A stretch of 64,000 bases of DNA from Manihot esculenta. Its lineage: Eukaryota; Streptophyta; Magnoliopsida; Malpighiales; Euphorbiaceae. Position 1 is the first letter of the stretch; every line of letters starts with the position of its first letter. The stretch spans positions 18,989,122-19,053,121 of the forward strand of contig NC_035176.2 in assembly GCF_001659605.2 (NCBI RefSeq), given 5' to 3'. Position numbers and translations under genes: made by a program. Of this stretch, positions 21,253 through 34,300 are shown in pieces. The notes beneath the pieces were generated by a model, which saw nothing but the letters and a program-made list of their open reading frames with translations, searched no databases and had not been told where the DNA came from.

Positions 21253-23221
21253 TGTAACGACCCGAAAATCGGACCGCTACCGGCGCTAGGATCCGGGTCG
21301 ACTTAAGGCCGCCGGGACCCGTAGCAAGCCAAACATATAACCTGTAAACCTGTATAATCCCATACATGATCGACAATCATACATAAAAATTAAAACTTTT
21401 CTTTCATTCATCCAACTCAACCTGAACATACACTCTTCATATCTCTGGCTAACCTCCTGGTCTACCCTGTACCTGCACATCTGGGGTTAGGGGAGAGGGG
21501 TGAGCTACAAAGCCCAGTGAGCAGAATAGTGAAAACATATATTTAAAATCTCATGCCATTATGTAATGCAACACATCACAACAAATCACATCTCGGATGG
21601 TATTGTCACCAATAGTCCTCTACATAGTCCAACTGTGTCGGGACGTAGAATGGGTACAACCGGTCTTTCTCTTAACATAACATATCATACAGTCCAACTG
21701 TGCCAGGGACGTAGAATGGGTACAACCTGGACTTCCTCTTACATCGTGCCAGGGACGTAGAATGGGTACAACCTGGACTTCCATACCATATCTCATGCCG
21801 TAGCATCATCATATCATATGAGGACTAAAGGGTCATCCAATAACCAATCCACATCAACATCATAAATGCAATGCAACATATTCGTGAATACTAATGCAAG
21901 CAACCTACTATATCTCATGGCATTCATGATGCATGGATCATGCTCAAAATTCATATTTCGTTTATTTTAAAACTTAAAGTTTATTCCACTCACCTCTGGC
22001 TAGCTCTGACAAACTCTGTAGCAGCTGGCTCACTGTTGGGGTCCTCGGTTCCTCGGGTCCGAACCTACACAGGTGGACTCCAATGAGGGACCAAACATAC
22101 ATAAACATAACTCTAATATACTCCCCAAAAACCCCCTATAACATCATGAAAACATCACATAAAAACATGCAAGAAATGGCTGAACAGGGCACTTTCGGCG
22201 GCAGGTTCGGCGGCCGAAAGTCCCTCCAGAGCCGAAAGTCAGGCAGGTTCGGCGGCACCTTCGGCGGCCGAAACTCCCAGACAGAGACGAAACTCATGCA
22301 TGTTCGGCGGCACCTTCGGCGGCCGAAAGTCCCAGACAGAGACGAAAGTCTCTTTTCGGGGGCAACTTCGGCAGCCGAAAGGCCTGCCTCCACAAGGGGG
22401 TTCGGCGGCCGAAAGTCCCTTCGGCAGCCGAACCTGGTTTCTCCCAGAATGGCAGAAACTCAGCTCTCCTATGCACATTTCGCCTCCCAAGCTCAAATCA
22501 TGCATACCACTCAACCAAAACATGCATACAAGCTCCTAGGGGTCTCAAACTATCATATACCCCAACTACAACACTTCAAACACACAAAATCAACATACAT
22601 TGTTCATCAAAACATCAAAACCCATAAACTCATCAACAAGCCTAAACATGCATCTCTACCCATAGATCTTGCATAAAACTTATTTAAAACACATAAGGAG
22701 CTTAAGATCGGCTCTTACCTCTTGAAGATCGAGAGGGAGACGACCTAAACTTGGAGATCCACGAAAATGAGCTCCTGAGTTCCCAAAGCTCCAAAACTTG
22801 GTTTAAATGCTCAAAACTTTCAATGCAAGCTTAAAACTCAAGAAAAATGGTGGGGATTTGAAGGAAGAACACTAGATTTGCAAAGGGAAGGTCGGAAGCT
22901 TGCTGTGGCCGAAAATGGGAGAAAGCTCGCCCATTTCGGCTAAATGCCCCTTTTATAGTGGCTGGCCAGACCACGTTCGGGGGCCGAACTTGCCTCCGCA
23001 TGCATGCCATGTTTGGCGGCCGAACTTGACTTTCGGCGGCCGAACCTGGGTTTTCCTCCAAAGACTTTTCATGCAAAAACTCATTTAATTTTCATGCTTA
23101 AACCATGAAATACCTTAAAACATTTTAAGAAAACATGTTTCTACCCTACTAGAGACTTCCGTCATCCGAGATTCCACCGGACGGTAGGAATTCCGATACC
23201 GGAGTCTAGCCGGGTATTACA
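21253..23221 (-). repeat. Element A 5' LTR (1,969 bp)
   Basis: Same length and layout as the 3' LTR, shifted by 16,302 bp; TATA CTATAAAAGG at 22949-22958 (minus). Followed by the TSD AATAG at 23222-23226. Confidence 0.93.
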
Positions 23222-23226
23222 AATAG

Positions 23227-24430
23227 ATTAGTTCAGTTCTACTCACCTCTGGCCGATGCTCGCCTAACACTGACGCAGCTATCTCACTGCAAGCCTCTAC
23301 AGTCTCTCAAGTCCGATCCTGCACAGATGGACTCAAATGAGGGACCAAACGTAACTTATACAAGACTCTAAACAACTCCCTAACAACCCCCTAAAACATA
23401 CTAAAACATGCATATAAAACAAGCAGAAGAAGGCTAGGCAGGGGACTTTCGGCGGCAAGTTTGGCGGCCGAAGGTCCCTTATAGATCTGAAAGTCAGTGA
23501 CTTTCGGGGGCATGTTTGATGGCCTAAACCCCTCACAGATCCAAAAGTCAGCAACTTTCAAGGGCAGGTTCGGCAGCCTAAACCCCTCACAGATCCGAAA
23601 GTAAGGGACTGTTGGGGCAGGTTAGGCGGCCAAAAGGCTGCCTCTGCCTGCAGGTTCGGCGATCGAACCTGGGTTCTCCAGTTTAGACAGAACCCGATTC
23701 TGCCCTATCATGCAGCCTCCAAACACCACTCAAACGTACAAGTAACAAGCCTAATAGCTACCAAACATGCATGGCACATAAAAGAGACCTCAAAACATGC
23801 TCTGAACTTAACATGATACAACAGAAACTTGATAGAAAAGCAACTCTCATCAAAACAAGTATAAACCCTACACCTTTGGATAACCACCCATGCATGCATC
23901 CCACAACTTGTACAACCTGATCCAAAACCTTCAAAAAATAAAGAAGAGGCAAGGATCAACCTACCTCTTGAGGAAAAAGGGCACACAGTAACAATAACTT
24001 GGAGGGAAAGGAGGAAATTGTTTTCCAATGGTTCTCCAAGAGGTACAACTTGAAGTTTCAACTTGAATCTTCAAAAACAAAGTAGAAGCTTGTGAATTCT
24101 TCAAGGATTTGAAGCATAAAATGGGAAGAACATCAAGAACAGGAAATGGCTTACCTTTGCCCAAAGATGGAGAAAACTTCTCTTGATTTTTGGGCTGGAG
24201 GCTATTTATAGGTGGCTGGAAGACCACCTTCGGCGGCTGAACCTTAAGGTTGGGCAGCTGAACCTTAAGTTTCGGCGGCCAAACCTTTTAGCCTCACCAA
24301 AACTCAAATTTTCACCTTTTGAAAGCCCCATTTGACCATTCCAAACATTCCAACATCGAGATTTTAGATTCCAATAGAGATTCGATCGGAAAGTGGGAAT
24401 TTCGATGCTGGAGTTTAGCCAGGTATTACA
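23227..24430 (-). repeat. Element D 5' LTR, outer (U3-side) part
   Basis: Continuation of the LTR at 4072-4950 after element A. It ends AGCCAGGTATTACA at 24430. Contains diverged palindrome modules (TTCGGCGGCAAGTTTGGCGGCCG at 23450 region; CTTCGGCGGCTGAACC at 24228 region) with many substitutions, in line with greater age. Confidence 0.85.
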
Positions 24431-26652
24431 TGGACTGTACTGCTTCAGCCTCTGCCCACTTGCTGAAATAATCTACCGCCACGATTACGAACTTTCTTAA
24501 CCTGGTTGCCTTAGGGAACAGGCCAAGGATGTCTGTCCCCTACTGAAAGAAAGGTTAGGGACTTCCAATGGCCTCTTGCATTTCTCCCAGGGTCTCTAGG
24601 ATGTTTGCATGTACTTTTCATCTTTGATACCTCTGGATAAGCTACTTCGTGTCTTCCATTATCATTGGCCAATAATATCCTTGTCTAAATACTTTCTGAG
24701 TAAATTTTTAGCTGCTTCTTGGCTCCCGCAATCACCTTCATGATATCCCTCAAGATTTCATGGCCTTCCTCCTCAGTAACACACTGCAGCCATGGATGTG
24801 TTGAGGACCTCTTGTACAACCAACCATCAACTAGTGTGTATTTAGAAGACTTCCTTATTACCTATTTGGCTGATAATTCATCGGCTAAAAGATCATCTTG
24901 TGTAAAGAATTTGTATACTAGCATCATCCATGATTCTCCTTCTTCTATAGGAAAGGACTCTTCCACTACCATTGTTGGAGTGTGCAATTCCTCTAATTGA
25001 AACAGTTGCACCAAGTGTTGTTCACCCGCCACTGCTATCTTGGCTAGAAGATTTGCCTCTTCGTTGTTGCCTCTAGCCACATGGCAAAGTTGCAGTTGCC
25101 TTGCCCATCTTTAATCATGTCCATTAGGGACTAAACCTTCTCCTTGTATTTGATAAGGCTCAATTCTCGGACTCTGAATTTTCCCTGGCATTGATTAACA
25201 ACCAATTGTGTGTCATTAAAAATAATGAACTTTTGTATACCTAATTCCTTGATGATTCTTAGGGTCATTATTACAGCCTCGTATTCAGCTACATTGTTAG
25301 TGGCATTGAAGGTGAGTTTGGCTGCATACTGAAGCTTTACCCCTGTCTAAGATTGCAACAGGATCCTGATTCTTGAGCCCCCGGCTCTGCAAACTCTATC
25401 TGCCCAGACCTTCCATTCATTTGTGTTCTCCTCTGAGGACCTGAAGGTTCTAATGGCGGAGTCATCTCTGCAACAAAGTTGGCTAGCACCTGGGTTTTCA
25501 TGGCCTTCCTTAGGAAATACCTGATATCGTAGGCCGACAATATTACCACTTAGGTGGATAATTGCACTGAAAACTCTGACCTGTGTAGAACCTTCAGTAA
25601 AGAGTAGTCTATTCTGACTTCTATGGTATGTGACTCAAAGTATGGTTGCAGCTTCGTGGCTGACAATAGAATTGCGAATGCCAACTTTTCAAGAGGAGGG
25701 TTCAACTCTACCCCCTTCAACACCTGGTTGGTATAGTATACTAGGCTTTACTTCTCATTGCTTTCACGAATAAGTATTGGGCAAACTGTTTCTTTTATCA
25801 CAAACAAGTATAGAAGCAAAACTTTTCCTTTAACGAGCGGGCTTAGCAGCAGAGGGGATGATAAGAAGGTTTTTAGACTTTTAAATGCCTCTGCATACTT
25901 TTATCCCCATTCAAACTTGCCTTTTCCTTTCAAAGCCTTGAAGAATGAGAGGCACCTTATGGCCGAGCATGATATGAAATGACCTAGGACAGTGACCTAC
26001 CCATTCAGCCTTTGTATCTCATTAATAGTTTTGGGTGCTCCATGTTTTGGATGGCACTGATCTTCTCAAAGTTCACCTCTATACCTCTTTTCGAGATTAT
26101 ATACCCCAATAACTTCCCAGTTTTCACTCTGAAGGTACACCTTTTAGGGTTCAACTTCATGATCGCCTTGTCCAAGACGTCAAAAACTTTTCAGATATTT
26201 TCTGGATGGTCTTCCAAGGATAGAATCTTCACCACCATGTCATCCACATACACTTTAACTGTTGATCCTACCATTTCCTTGAAGTTTCCTGATACTAGCC
26301 TTTGGTACGTCGCCCTTGCAATTTTCAATCCGAAAGGCATTACTTTGTAGCAATAAACTCCTTCATCTATTATGAATGCAGTCTTTTCTGTATCCTCTAT
26401 ATCCATCATGATTTGGTGGTATCCTAAAATGGCATCAAGGAAAGAGACCATTGCATGTCCTGAGGTCAAGTCTACTAGCCTGTCAATGGATGGTAATGGG
26501 TAGAGATCTTTCGTACATGCTTTATTTAAGTTAGTAAAGTCCATGCACATCCTCCAATTTATGTTACCTTTCTTTACTAGGACCATATTGGCTAGCCATG
26601 TAGGATACTGAACTTCCTTTATCAACCCTGCACTTAGAAGCTTATCAACCAA
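24431..26652 (-). pseudogene. Element E pol remnant: RT, RNase H and integrase (Tat/Retand-like gypsy)
   Basis: Minus strand, from 26652 leftwards. RT: VDKLLSAGLIKEVQYPTWLA, then WRMCMDFTNLNKAC, VMPFGLKIARATYQRLV and YVDDMVVK (about 26191-26650). RNase H region follows (LSAYDIRYFLRKAM near 25500; ARGNNEEANLLAKIA near 25050). Integrase is near 24440-24560 (GLFPKATRLRKFVIVAVDYF, then KWAEAEAVQ). These motifs differ from the chromoviruses and fit the Tat/Retand lineage. Stops and frameshifts are frequent between the blocks. Element D interrupts the integrase at 24430 and element C interrupts the segment before RT at 26653. Confidence 0.85.
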
Positions 26653-28961
26653 TGTAATACCCGGCTAGACTTCGGTATCGGAATTCCTACCGTCCGGTGG
26701 AATCTCGGATGTCGGAAGCCTCTAGTAGGGTAAAACCATGTTTTCATAAAATGTTTTAATGTGTTTTATGTTTTAAGCATGAAAGAAAATGAGTTTTTGC
26801 ATGAAAATAGCATTGGAGGAAAACTCAGGTTCGGCCGCCGAACCTCAAGTTCGGCCGCCGAACATGCATGCGTTGCGGGTGTGCTTTAGGCCCCCGAAAG
26901 CATAAGTGAGGGAAGTCCAAGTTCGGCCGCCGAACCTCAAGTTCGGCCGCCGAACATGGCATGCATGCGGAGGCACATTCGGCCCCCGAACGTGGTCTGG
27001 CCAGCCACTATAAAAGGGTTCCTTAGCCGAAAACGGGCGAGCTTTTTCCCCATTTCCGGCCAAGGTGAGCTCTCCGCCGTCCCTCACCAATCTTTGATGT
27101 TTTCCTCTAGATCTTTCAAGATTTTCATTTGTTTTAACTTTGTTTTGAAGATTTGAGCTTTTGAGCAAAGTTTTGGAGCTTGGAGGTTCAAGAACCCACT
27201 CTCTCCCACCTCCGAGTTTTAGGTCGTCTCTCTCTTGATCTTCAAGAGGTAAGAGCCGATCTTAAGCTTATTGCATGTTTAAAGTAAGTTTTAAGTAGAT
27301 CTATGGGGGTAGAATGCATGTTTAGGTTATGGTTATGTTTATGGGTATAAATGTATGTTTTTGAACAATGTGGATGCTTGATGTGTTGTAGATGGGGTTT
27401 ATGATGGTTTGAGGCCCCTAGGAACATGTATGCTTGTGTATGTGTGTTGTAGAATAGGTTTGATGCATGTTTGGAAGGTTTGGAGGCAAAATGTGCAAAG
27501 GGAGCCAAGTTTCTGCCCTTTGGCAGAAACCAGGTTCGGCAGCCGAAGGACTTTCGGCCGCCGAACATGGCTGGGGAGGCAGCCTTTCGGCTGCCGAAGC
27601 TTGCCCCCGAAAGGAGACTTTCGTCTCTGTCTGGCAGTTTCAGCCGCCGAAAGTGCCGCCGAACATGCATGAGTTTCGTCTCTGTCTGGGAGTTTCGGCC
27701 GCCGAAGGTGCCGCCGAACCTGCCTGACTTTCGGCTCTGGAGGGACTTTCGGCCGCCGAACCTGCCGCTGAAAGTGCCCTGTCCAGGCCTCCTTTGCATG
27801 TTTTTCTATGGTTGTTTCATGATGTTTTAGGGGGTTTTTGGGGAGTAGTTTAGAGATATGTTCTAGTATGTTTGGTCCCTCATTTGAGTCCACCTGTGTA
27901 GGTTCGGACCCGAGGAACCGAGGACCCCAGCAGTGAGTTGAGCTGCTTCGGTGTTGTCAGAGTCAGCCAGAGGTGAGTGGAACCAAACTTAATCTTTTAA
28001 ATTGAGAAATTAAATGTTTTATCATGTTTCATGCATCATGATTATGCAATAGGGTGATTGCATTAGTTTTCACGAATATGCCGCATTGCATCGATTGTTG
28101 TTGATGTGGGTGAAAATTGGATGACCCAATTAGTCCATGACAGGAAGACCAGGACCCCATTCTACGGCCTGGCACAGAGTAAGGAAAGACCAGGACCCCA
28201 TTCTACGGCCTGGCACAGTTATGAGACTCGAAGACCAGGAGCCCAAAGGAGGCCCTGGGGCAATGGTAAGTAATGTATGTTATGACAGGAAGACCAGGAC
28301 CCCATGCTACGGCCTGGCACAGAGTTAGCTTGGACTAATTGGTGACAAGTTCACCCAACCCTTATGTGAATTGTCTATGTTATGATGCATCTCATTGGAG
28401 TATAGTGTTAATATGTTTTATAGTTCTGCTCACTGGGCTTTTAGCTCACCCCTCTCCCTTTACCCCCAGGCTTGCAGGTACAGTATAGTGTAGGAGTCCG
28501 GATAGAGTAAAGAAGTCATGCTTATGTAATAGCTAGCAATGGACATGATCAAATTGTAAAGTAATGTCTTAATCAGTATAGATATGTAATGAGATGATGT
28601 TTATGGATGTTAGAGTATGCTTGACCATAGATTGTTGTTATCCCTTTTTAATTACATGATCGTAGAGATTTTTATGATGTTTATGTAAACCAACTCAGCA
28701 TAAGTTATGTCACCCATTGGGGGCACTGATGAGATCCCACAGAAGGATCAATGTTATGATTATGTTATGTACAGTGCATGCACAGGTTGAGTTGGGTTGA
28801 TGTATATGGAAATAAAAGTTTTAAATTTTTATGCATGTTGTTGATCATGTATGGGATTATACAGGTTTGCAGGTTTCATGTCAGGCTTGCTACGAGTCCC
28901 GGCGGCCTTAAGCCGATCTGGATCCTAGCGCCGGTAGCGGTCCGATTTTTGGGTCGTTACA
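26653..28961 (+). repeat. Element C 5' LTR (2,309 bp)
   Basis: TGTAATACCCGGCTAG...GGGTCGTTACA. Palindromes TTCGGCCGCCGAA lie upstream of the TATA box (26829-26960) and downstream (27535-27775). It also has an ACCAGGACCCCATTCTACGG minisatellite at about 28140-28325. It is 161 bp longer than its partner, mainly because the partner lacks the palindrome block just upstream of TATA. Confidence 0.9.
27008..27017 (+). promoter_or_regulatory. TATA box of element C 5' LTR
   Basis: CTATAAAAGG following GGCCAGCCA; also at 44086-44095 in the 3' LTR. Confidence 0.7.
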
Positions 28962-28964
28962 GAA

Positions 28965-28976
28965 TGGTATCAAAGC
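28965..28976 (+). promoter_or_regulatory. Element C primer-binding site
   Basis: TGGTATCAAAGC, one mismatch (G to A) from the initiator tRNA-Met site used by A, B and D. Confidence 0.8.
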
Positions 28977-29074
28977 CCTAGGTTCATATGGTCGGACCTA
29001 GAGTATCGGGCTCATAGATGTTATAGAAGGTCAAGCACAATAGGAAAGATCATGTCCACTAGGATAGGATGTGG

Positions 29075-29079
29075 AGTCC
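29075..29079. repeat. 5-bp TSD (AGTCC) of element B, left
   Basis: AGTCC before TGTAACGACCCC at 29080, repeated at 38635-38639. Confidence 0.95.
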
Positions 29080-31235
29080 TGTAACGACCCCAAAATGGAC
29101 CGTCACCGGCGCTAGGATTCAGGTCGGCTTAAGGCCGCCAGAACCCGTAGCAAGCCTGCTATACTCTCTGTGTACCTGTAAACCTCATACATGATCATAC
29201 ATTTTCTGTGAAAATAAAACTCTTTTCTGAACCAAGGCTTAACCTGTGCATGTACTATCTCTGTACTCTGTACTCATGTACTCTGTACTCTGTATCCCTG
29301 ACTAGAGCTTGCTCTAGATGGGTTCACTCATACCTGTTAAGCCTGGTTTTCACATACAGGAAAACATATATACATATACAGATCATGTACAAAACATACA
29401 TCTCTAGGTCAAGCAACAACTATTACATCTCTTTAATATTACATGTCCACTCTAAGCTAGTACAGCTCTCTTTACTCTTCCTGTACTCTGCTGGACTGTC
29501 CCTGTACACTGTACACTGAACCTGCAAAACTGGGGTTAAGGGAGTGGGATGAGCTCTATAGCCCAGTGAGTAGAACAGTAAAACCATCTCAGTAAAATAT
29601 GATCTCATGAAATGCACCATCTCACAGACAAGCCACATCAAGAGTAAACCTGTCACCACATAGTCCCAGTAACTCTGTGCCAGGGCGTAGAATCGAGCAC
29701 CTGGTCTTCCTGTCATATATGTATATGTGTATATAACACCTCTGTACTTACCATTGCCAGGGCGTAGTCAAAGGCTCCTGGACTTTGCTATACCTGCCAG
29801 GGCGTAGTCAAAGGCTCCTGGACTTTGCTATACCTGCCAGGGCGTAGTCAAAGGCTCCTGGACTTCCTGTCTGAGACTATTGGATCATTCAGCATTCACT
29901 CACATCACCAAATAACAATGCAATGCAACAGATTCGTGAATACTAATGCAATCAACCTATGGCATAGACATGATGCATGAGATATGCTAAAAGCAGTTTG
30001 TGGTTCAATTAAAAGTCATAAGTTTAGTTCCACTCACCTGACTAGCTGGACTGACTGACTCTGCAGGCTCTGAACCTCTGGAGCAGTACTCACTGCTGCT
30101 CTCTCTGGTTCCTCTGGTCTGTACCTATACAGATAGACTTAAATGAGGGACCAAACAAACTTAACAATAACTCTCTTAAACTTCCCCAAGAATCCCCTTA
30201 AACTCACTCAACTATCCATGCAAAGCATGCAAAAGAAAGCTGGACAGGACACTTTCGGCGGCAGGTTCGGCGGCCGAATGTCCTCTCCAGAGACGAAACT
30301 CAAGCACCTTCGGCGGCACCTTCGGCGGCCGAATCCCCCAAACAGAGCCGAACATGTAAAAACACTCGGGGGCAAACTATGGCAACCAAGCCACCATGCA
30401 GGAGGTTCGGCGGCCGAATGAACCTTCGGCTGCCGAACCTGAGTTCATCCAGAACTCAGCTTCAACGGCAAACCATCTCCTCCTTCCCTGCAATCTCTCC
30501 AACCATGCATACCTCATCGACTCAACTCACATATACTCACGTATATGGGCACAGGGGTCCAAAACTATCTCATAACCCCAAACAACAAATCAAACATAAC
30601 ACAGAAACATGTATATATGCATAAATCTGTAAAACGACCATTAATACCCTAAGCATGCATCTCCTTCCTTTATCCCCATAAACTCAGAAACATATACACA
30701 TGTTCAAGTGCATCACTTACCTCCTGAAGCAAGAAGCTAAACACTCTGAACAAGGGAAAACGGACCAACTCTTCTCACACTCTCAAACTCTCTCAACCTC
30801 ACTTTTTGCTTCAAAACCTTCACAACTTGGTAAACGAGCAAACTCTTGCATGAGCTGCTCAAACTTAGCACAAAAAGCATAGGAGACGTGGCCAACTTCT
30901 GGACATGATCTGGTGATAACACCTGTCCAAAATGCTGACTAAGGATGCCCAACAGCTGGCTGGCCAACTCAGTTTCGGCTGCCGAATTGCATGCAAAACC
31001 ATGCAACATTCGGGGGCCGAACGTACCTTCGGAAGCCGAACATTGGGCACTTTCGGCGGCCGAACTTGGCTCCTCTGCCTTGGTTCATTTCAACTCAAAA
31101 CTATCACACTGTAAAACCATAAAACACCTCATAACACTTAGTAAAACATAACTCCTACCCTTATATAGAATCCCAACACTCCGGATTCCACCAGACAACA
31201 GGAATTCCGGTGCCGGACTCTAGCCGGGTATTACA
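29080..31235 (-). repeat. Element B 3' LTR (2,156 bp)
   Basis: TGTAACGACCCC...GGGTATTACA. Includes CTCTGTACTCTGTACT repeats (about 29262-29300), three 40-bp tandem repeats (29755-29874), the palindrome cluster at 30255-30440 and a second at 30972-31065. A possible TATA (minus TTCTATATAA) is at 31161-31170, but this is close to the LTR start and uncertain. Confidence 0.93.
29755..29874. repeat. Three tandem 40-bp repeats in LTR B
   Basis: Copies of TGCCAGGGCGTAGTCAAAGG followed by CTCCTGGACTTTGCTATACC; GGCGTAGTCA starts at 29761, 29801 and 29841. Repeated in the other LTR at about 37147-37266. Each unit starts CCAGG and contains CCTGG, an imperfect inverted pair, as do the minisatellites in LTRs A, C and the solo LTR. 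Confidence 0.88.
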
Positions 31236-31250
31236 TTCTCCCCTCCTTAA
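31236..31250 (-). promoter_or_regulatory. Element B polypurine tract
   Basis: Minus strand TTTAAGGAGGGGAGAA directly next to the 3' LTR. Confidence 0.82.
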
Positions 31251-31312
31251 AGAACATTCGTCCTCGGATGTTCCTAAACAAACAAAAACAAAACACGAGG
31301 AGGAAACTAACC

Positions 31313-34300
31313 TCAAAATAAATATGGATACTGCTGGAGCATAGACTCCCGCGTCTCCCATGTGCACTCTTCGAGATTATGGTGGTTCCATAAAACTTTC
31401 ACCATCGGAATCTCCTTGTTCCTTAGCTGTCTGATCTGCGTGTCCAGAATCCGCACTGGCTGCTCTATATAGGTGAGATCCATATGAATCTCCACCTCAG
31501 GCTCACTCAGAACCTGATTCGGATCTGACACAAACTGTCGTAGCATAGAAACATGAAATACCGGGTGAATTCTCTCCATAGAAGCAGGTAAATCCAGCTT
31601 ATACGACACATTTCCGATCCTCTGCAACACCTCAAAGGGTCCAATGTACCGTGGAGCCAATTTACCTTTCTTTCCAAAACGAACCACTCCTTTCATTGGA
31701 GACACTTTCAGCAAGACCCAATTACCCTCTTGAAACTCTACCTGCTTTCTGCGAATGTCCGCATAACTTTTCTGTCTACTCTGAGCTGTTCTGATTCTCT
31801 CTCTGATCATGGGCACCATTCTACTGGTAATGTCTACTAACTCTGGCCCTGCAAGAGCCTTCTCTCCTACCTCTTCCCAGCAAACAGGGGATCTGCACTT
31901 CCTCCCATATAATGCTTCATAAGGAGCCATCCCGATGCTCGCATGATGGCTGTTATTGTAGGCAAACTCCACCAAAAGTAGATGCTGCCTCCAAGAACCG
32001 CCAAAGTCTAACACACATAGGCGAAGCATATCCTCTATGGTCTGGATGGTCCTTTCTGACTGTCCATCAGTCTGTGGGTGGAAAGCAGTACTAAAATCCA
32101 ATCTCGTGCCCATCGCACTTTGCAAACTCCGCCAAAAGCGGGAGGTAAACTGAGGTCCTCTGTCTGAAACTATAGACACTGGAACTCCATGTAATCTCAC
32201 TATCTCATCCAGATAGACCTGTGCCAACTTATCCACAGAATAGTTACTCCGTACTGGAAGAAAATGAGCAGATTTTGTGAGTCTGTCCACAATCACCCAT
32301 ATCGAGTCTATCCTGTTGGACGCTACTGGTAAACCCACTACAAAATCCATGGCTATGTTCTCCCATTTCCATTCTGGAATCGGTAATGGGTTAAGCATTC
32401 CGGCTGGTTTCTGATGCTCTAATTTCACCCTTTGACAAACCTCACAGGTTGTCACAAACTGCGCCACTTCTTTTTTCATGGCTGGCCACCAATAGACCCT
32501 TTTCAGATCCTGATACATCTTGGTGGCTCCTGGGTGAACACTATACCTCGCATTATGAGCTTCCCTCATAATGTCTTCCTTCACACTGCCCTTATCTGGT
32601 ACACAAAGTCGACTCCCATAGCGAAGGATCCCTTTGCTGTCAAATCTAAACTCTGCGTTATTGCCTGACTGAACAGTCCTGGCAATTTTCATCAACTCAG
32701 GGTCCTCATGCTGTTTCTGAGCTATCTGCTCCAGAAACACAGGTGTCACTCTCATCTGTGCTAGCAACGCACCTGTACCAGACAACTCTAGCTGTAATCC
32801 CTCGTCAAAGAGCTTATAAAGCTCCATCACAACTGGTCTCCGCTCTGCTGCTATATGGGATAAACTGCCTAGTGACTTCCGGCTTAGGGCGTCTGCAACA
32901 ACATTCGCCTTACCCGGATGATACTGGATCTTACAATCATAATCACTGAGCAATTCAACCCATCTTCTCTGCCGCAAATTCAGCTCTCTCTGACTTAAGA
33001 TGTACTGTAAACTCTTGTGATCAGTGAAGATCTCGCAGTTAACCCCGTAGAGGTAATGCCTCCACATCTTAAGTGCAAAGATAACTGCTGCCATCTCTAG
33101 GTCATGGGTGGGGTAATTCAACTCGTGCTTCTTCAACTGTCTAGAAGCATAAGCTATGACTCTATCACTCTGCATCAATACACAACCCAATCCCACTCGA
33201 GATGCATCACAGAACACTGTGAACTCTTCATTACTGACAGGCAGAGCTAACACTGGTGCTGTTGTCAATCTCCTCTTGAGCTCCTCAAAGCTCTCTTCGC
33301 ACTGGTCTGACCAGATAAACTTCTGGTTCTTCTGAGTCAATTTGGTCATAGGAGCTGCTATCTTTGAGAAGTTCTGAACGAACCTCCTGTAGTAACCTGC
33401 CAGTCCCAGAAAGCTTTTAATCTCAGTCACTGTCGTGGGTCTGGGCCAGTTAGCTACAGCCTCTATCTTCTTGGGGTCTACCTCAATACCCTCTGCTGAT
33501 ACCACATGTCCCAAGAAGGCAATGCTCTGTAACCAAAACTCACACTTCGAGAACTTGGCATATAAACCATGCTCTCTCAGTGTCTGCAAAATGATCCTCA
33601 GATGCTGAGCATGCTCCTCTGCATCTCTGGAATACACTAAGATATCATCGATAAACACAATGACAAAGTGATCCAGAAACTCACTGAATACCCTGTTCAT
33701 GAGATCCATAAATGCTGCAGGGGCGTTAGTCAACCCGAACAGCATCACTAAGAACTCATAATGCCCATATCTGGTCCGGAAAGCTGTCTTAGGCACATTT
33801 GCCTCTCTGACTCTCAACTGATGATACCCAGATCTCAGATCTATTTTCGAGAAACAGCCTGCTCCAGCTAGCTGGTCAAATAGATCATCAATCCGTGGTA
33901 AGGGATACCTATTCTTGATAGTGACCTTGTTCAACTGTCTGTAGTCGATACAAAGTCTGAGGGATCCATCCTTCTTTCTGACAAAGAGCACTGGAGCACC
34001 CCAAGGTGAGGTACTAGGGCGGATGAAACCCTTATCTACCAAGTCCTGCAACTGTTCTTTCAACTCTGTTAACTCAGCTGGCGCCATCCTGTAGGGAGGA
34101 ATAGAGATAGGTCTGGTACCTGGCAGTAATTCAATTTCAAACCCTATCTCCCTATCAGGTGGTAGTCCTGGCAAATCGTCTGGGAACACATCGAGAAACT
34201 CTCGGACTACTGGTACTGTGGCTGGTTCCCTCACCTGACTGTCTAGCTCTCTCACATGAGCTAGAAACCCCTGACAACCCCTCCTAAGCAAACGACGAGC

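Larger units (their letters stand above)
4951..23221 (-). mobile_element. Element A: complete Ty3/gypsy chromovirus (Tekay/Del-like) with two nested insertions
   Basis: Both LTRs are 1,969 bp with TGTAAC...TTACA ends, flanked by a perfect 5-bp TSD AATAG (4946-4950 and 23222-23226). Minus-strand order: 5' LTR (21253-23221), PBS, gag-pol, PPT, 3' LTR (4951-6919). Two later insertions split gag: a CACTA transposon (10861-16967) and a solo LTR (17746-20624). Without them and their TSD copies the element is about 9.3 kb. By eye I count roughly 17 substitutions between the two LTRs (about 0.9%), nearly all transitions, so insertion was recent. The polyprotein end carries a chromodomain-like segment. 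I chose Tekay/Del from domain order and motifs; a domain search could change the clade. Confidence 0.93.
901..24430 (-). mobile_element. Element D: decayed Ty3/gypsy chromovirus, split by element A and broken by LTR G
   Basis: Minus-strand chromovirus. In the window it keeps part of pol, gag, the PBS and the 5' LTR; the rest of pol and the 3' LTR lie beyond the left edge. Element A (4951-23221, TSD AATAG) interrupts its 5' LTR, and LTR G interrupts its RT at 900/901. After 24430 the sequence switches to integrase of the older element E, so D is inserted in E. The first flanking bases on that side are TGGAC; the matching TSD would be outside the window. Several frameshifts and stops make it the oldest chromovirus of the window. 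Confidence 0.88.

Noticed and set aside
29755..29874. Evenly spaced repeats resembling a CRISPR array
   Set aside because: Direct tandem repeats with no unique spacers, inside a plant LTR.
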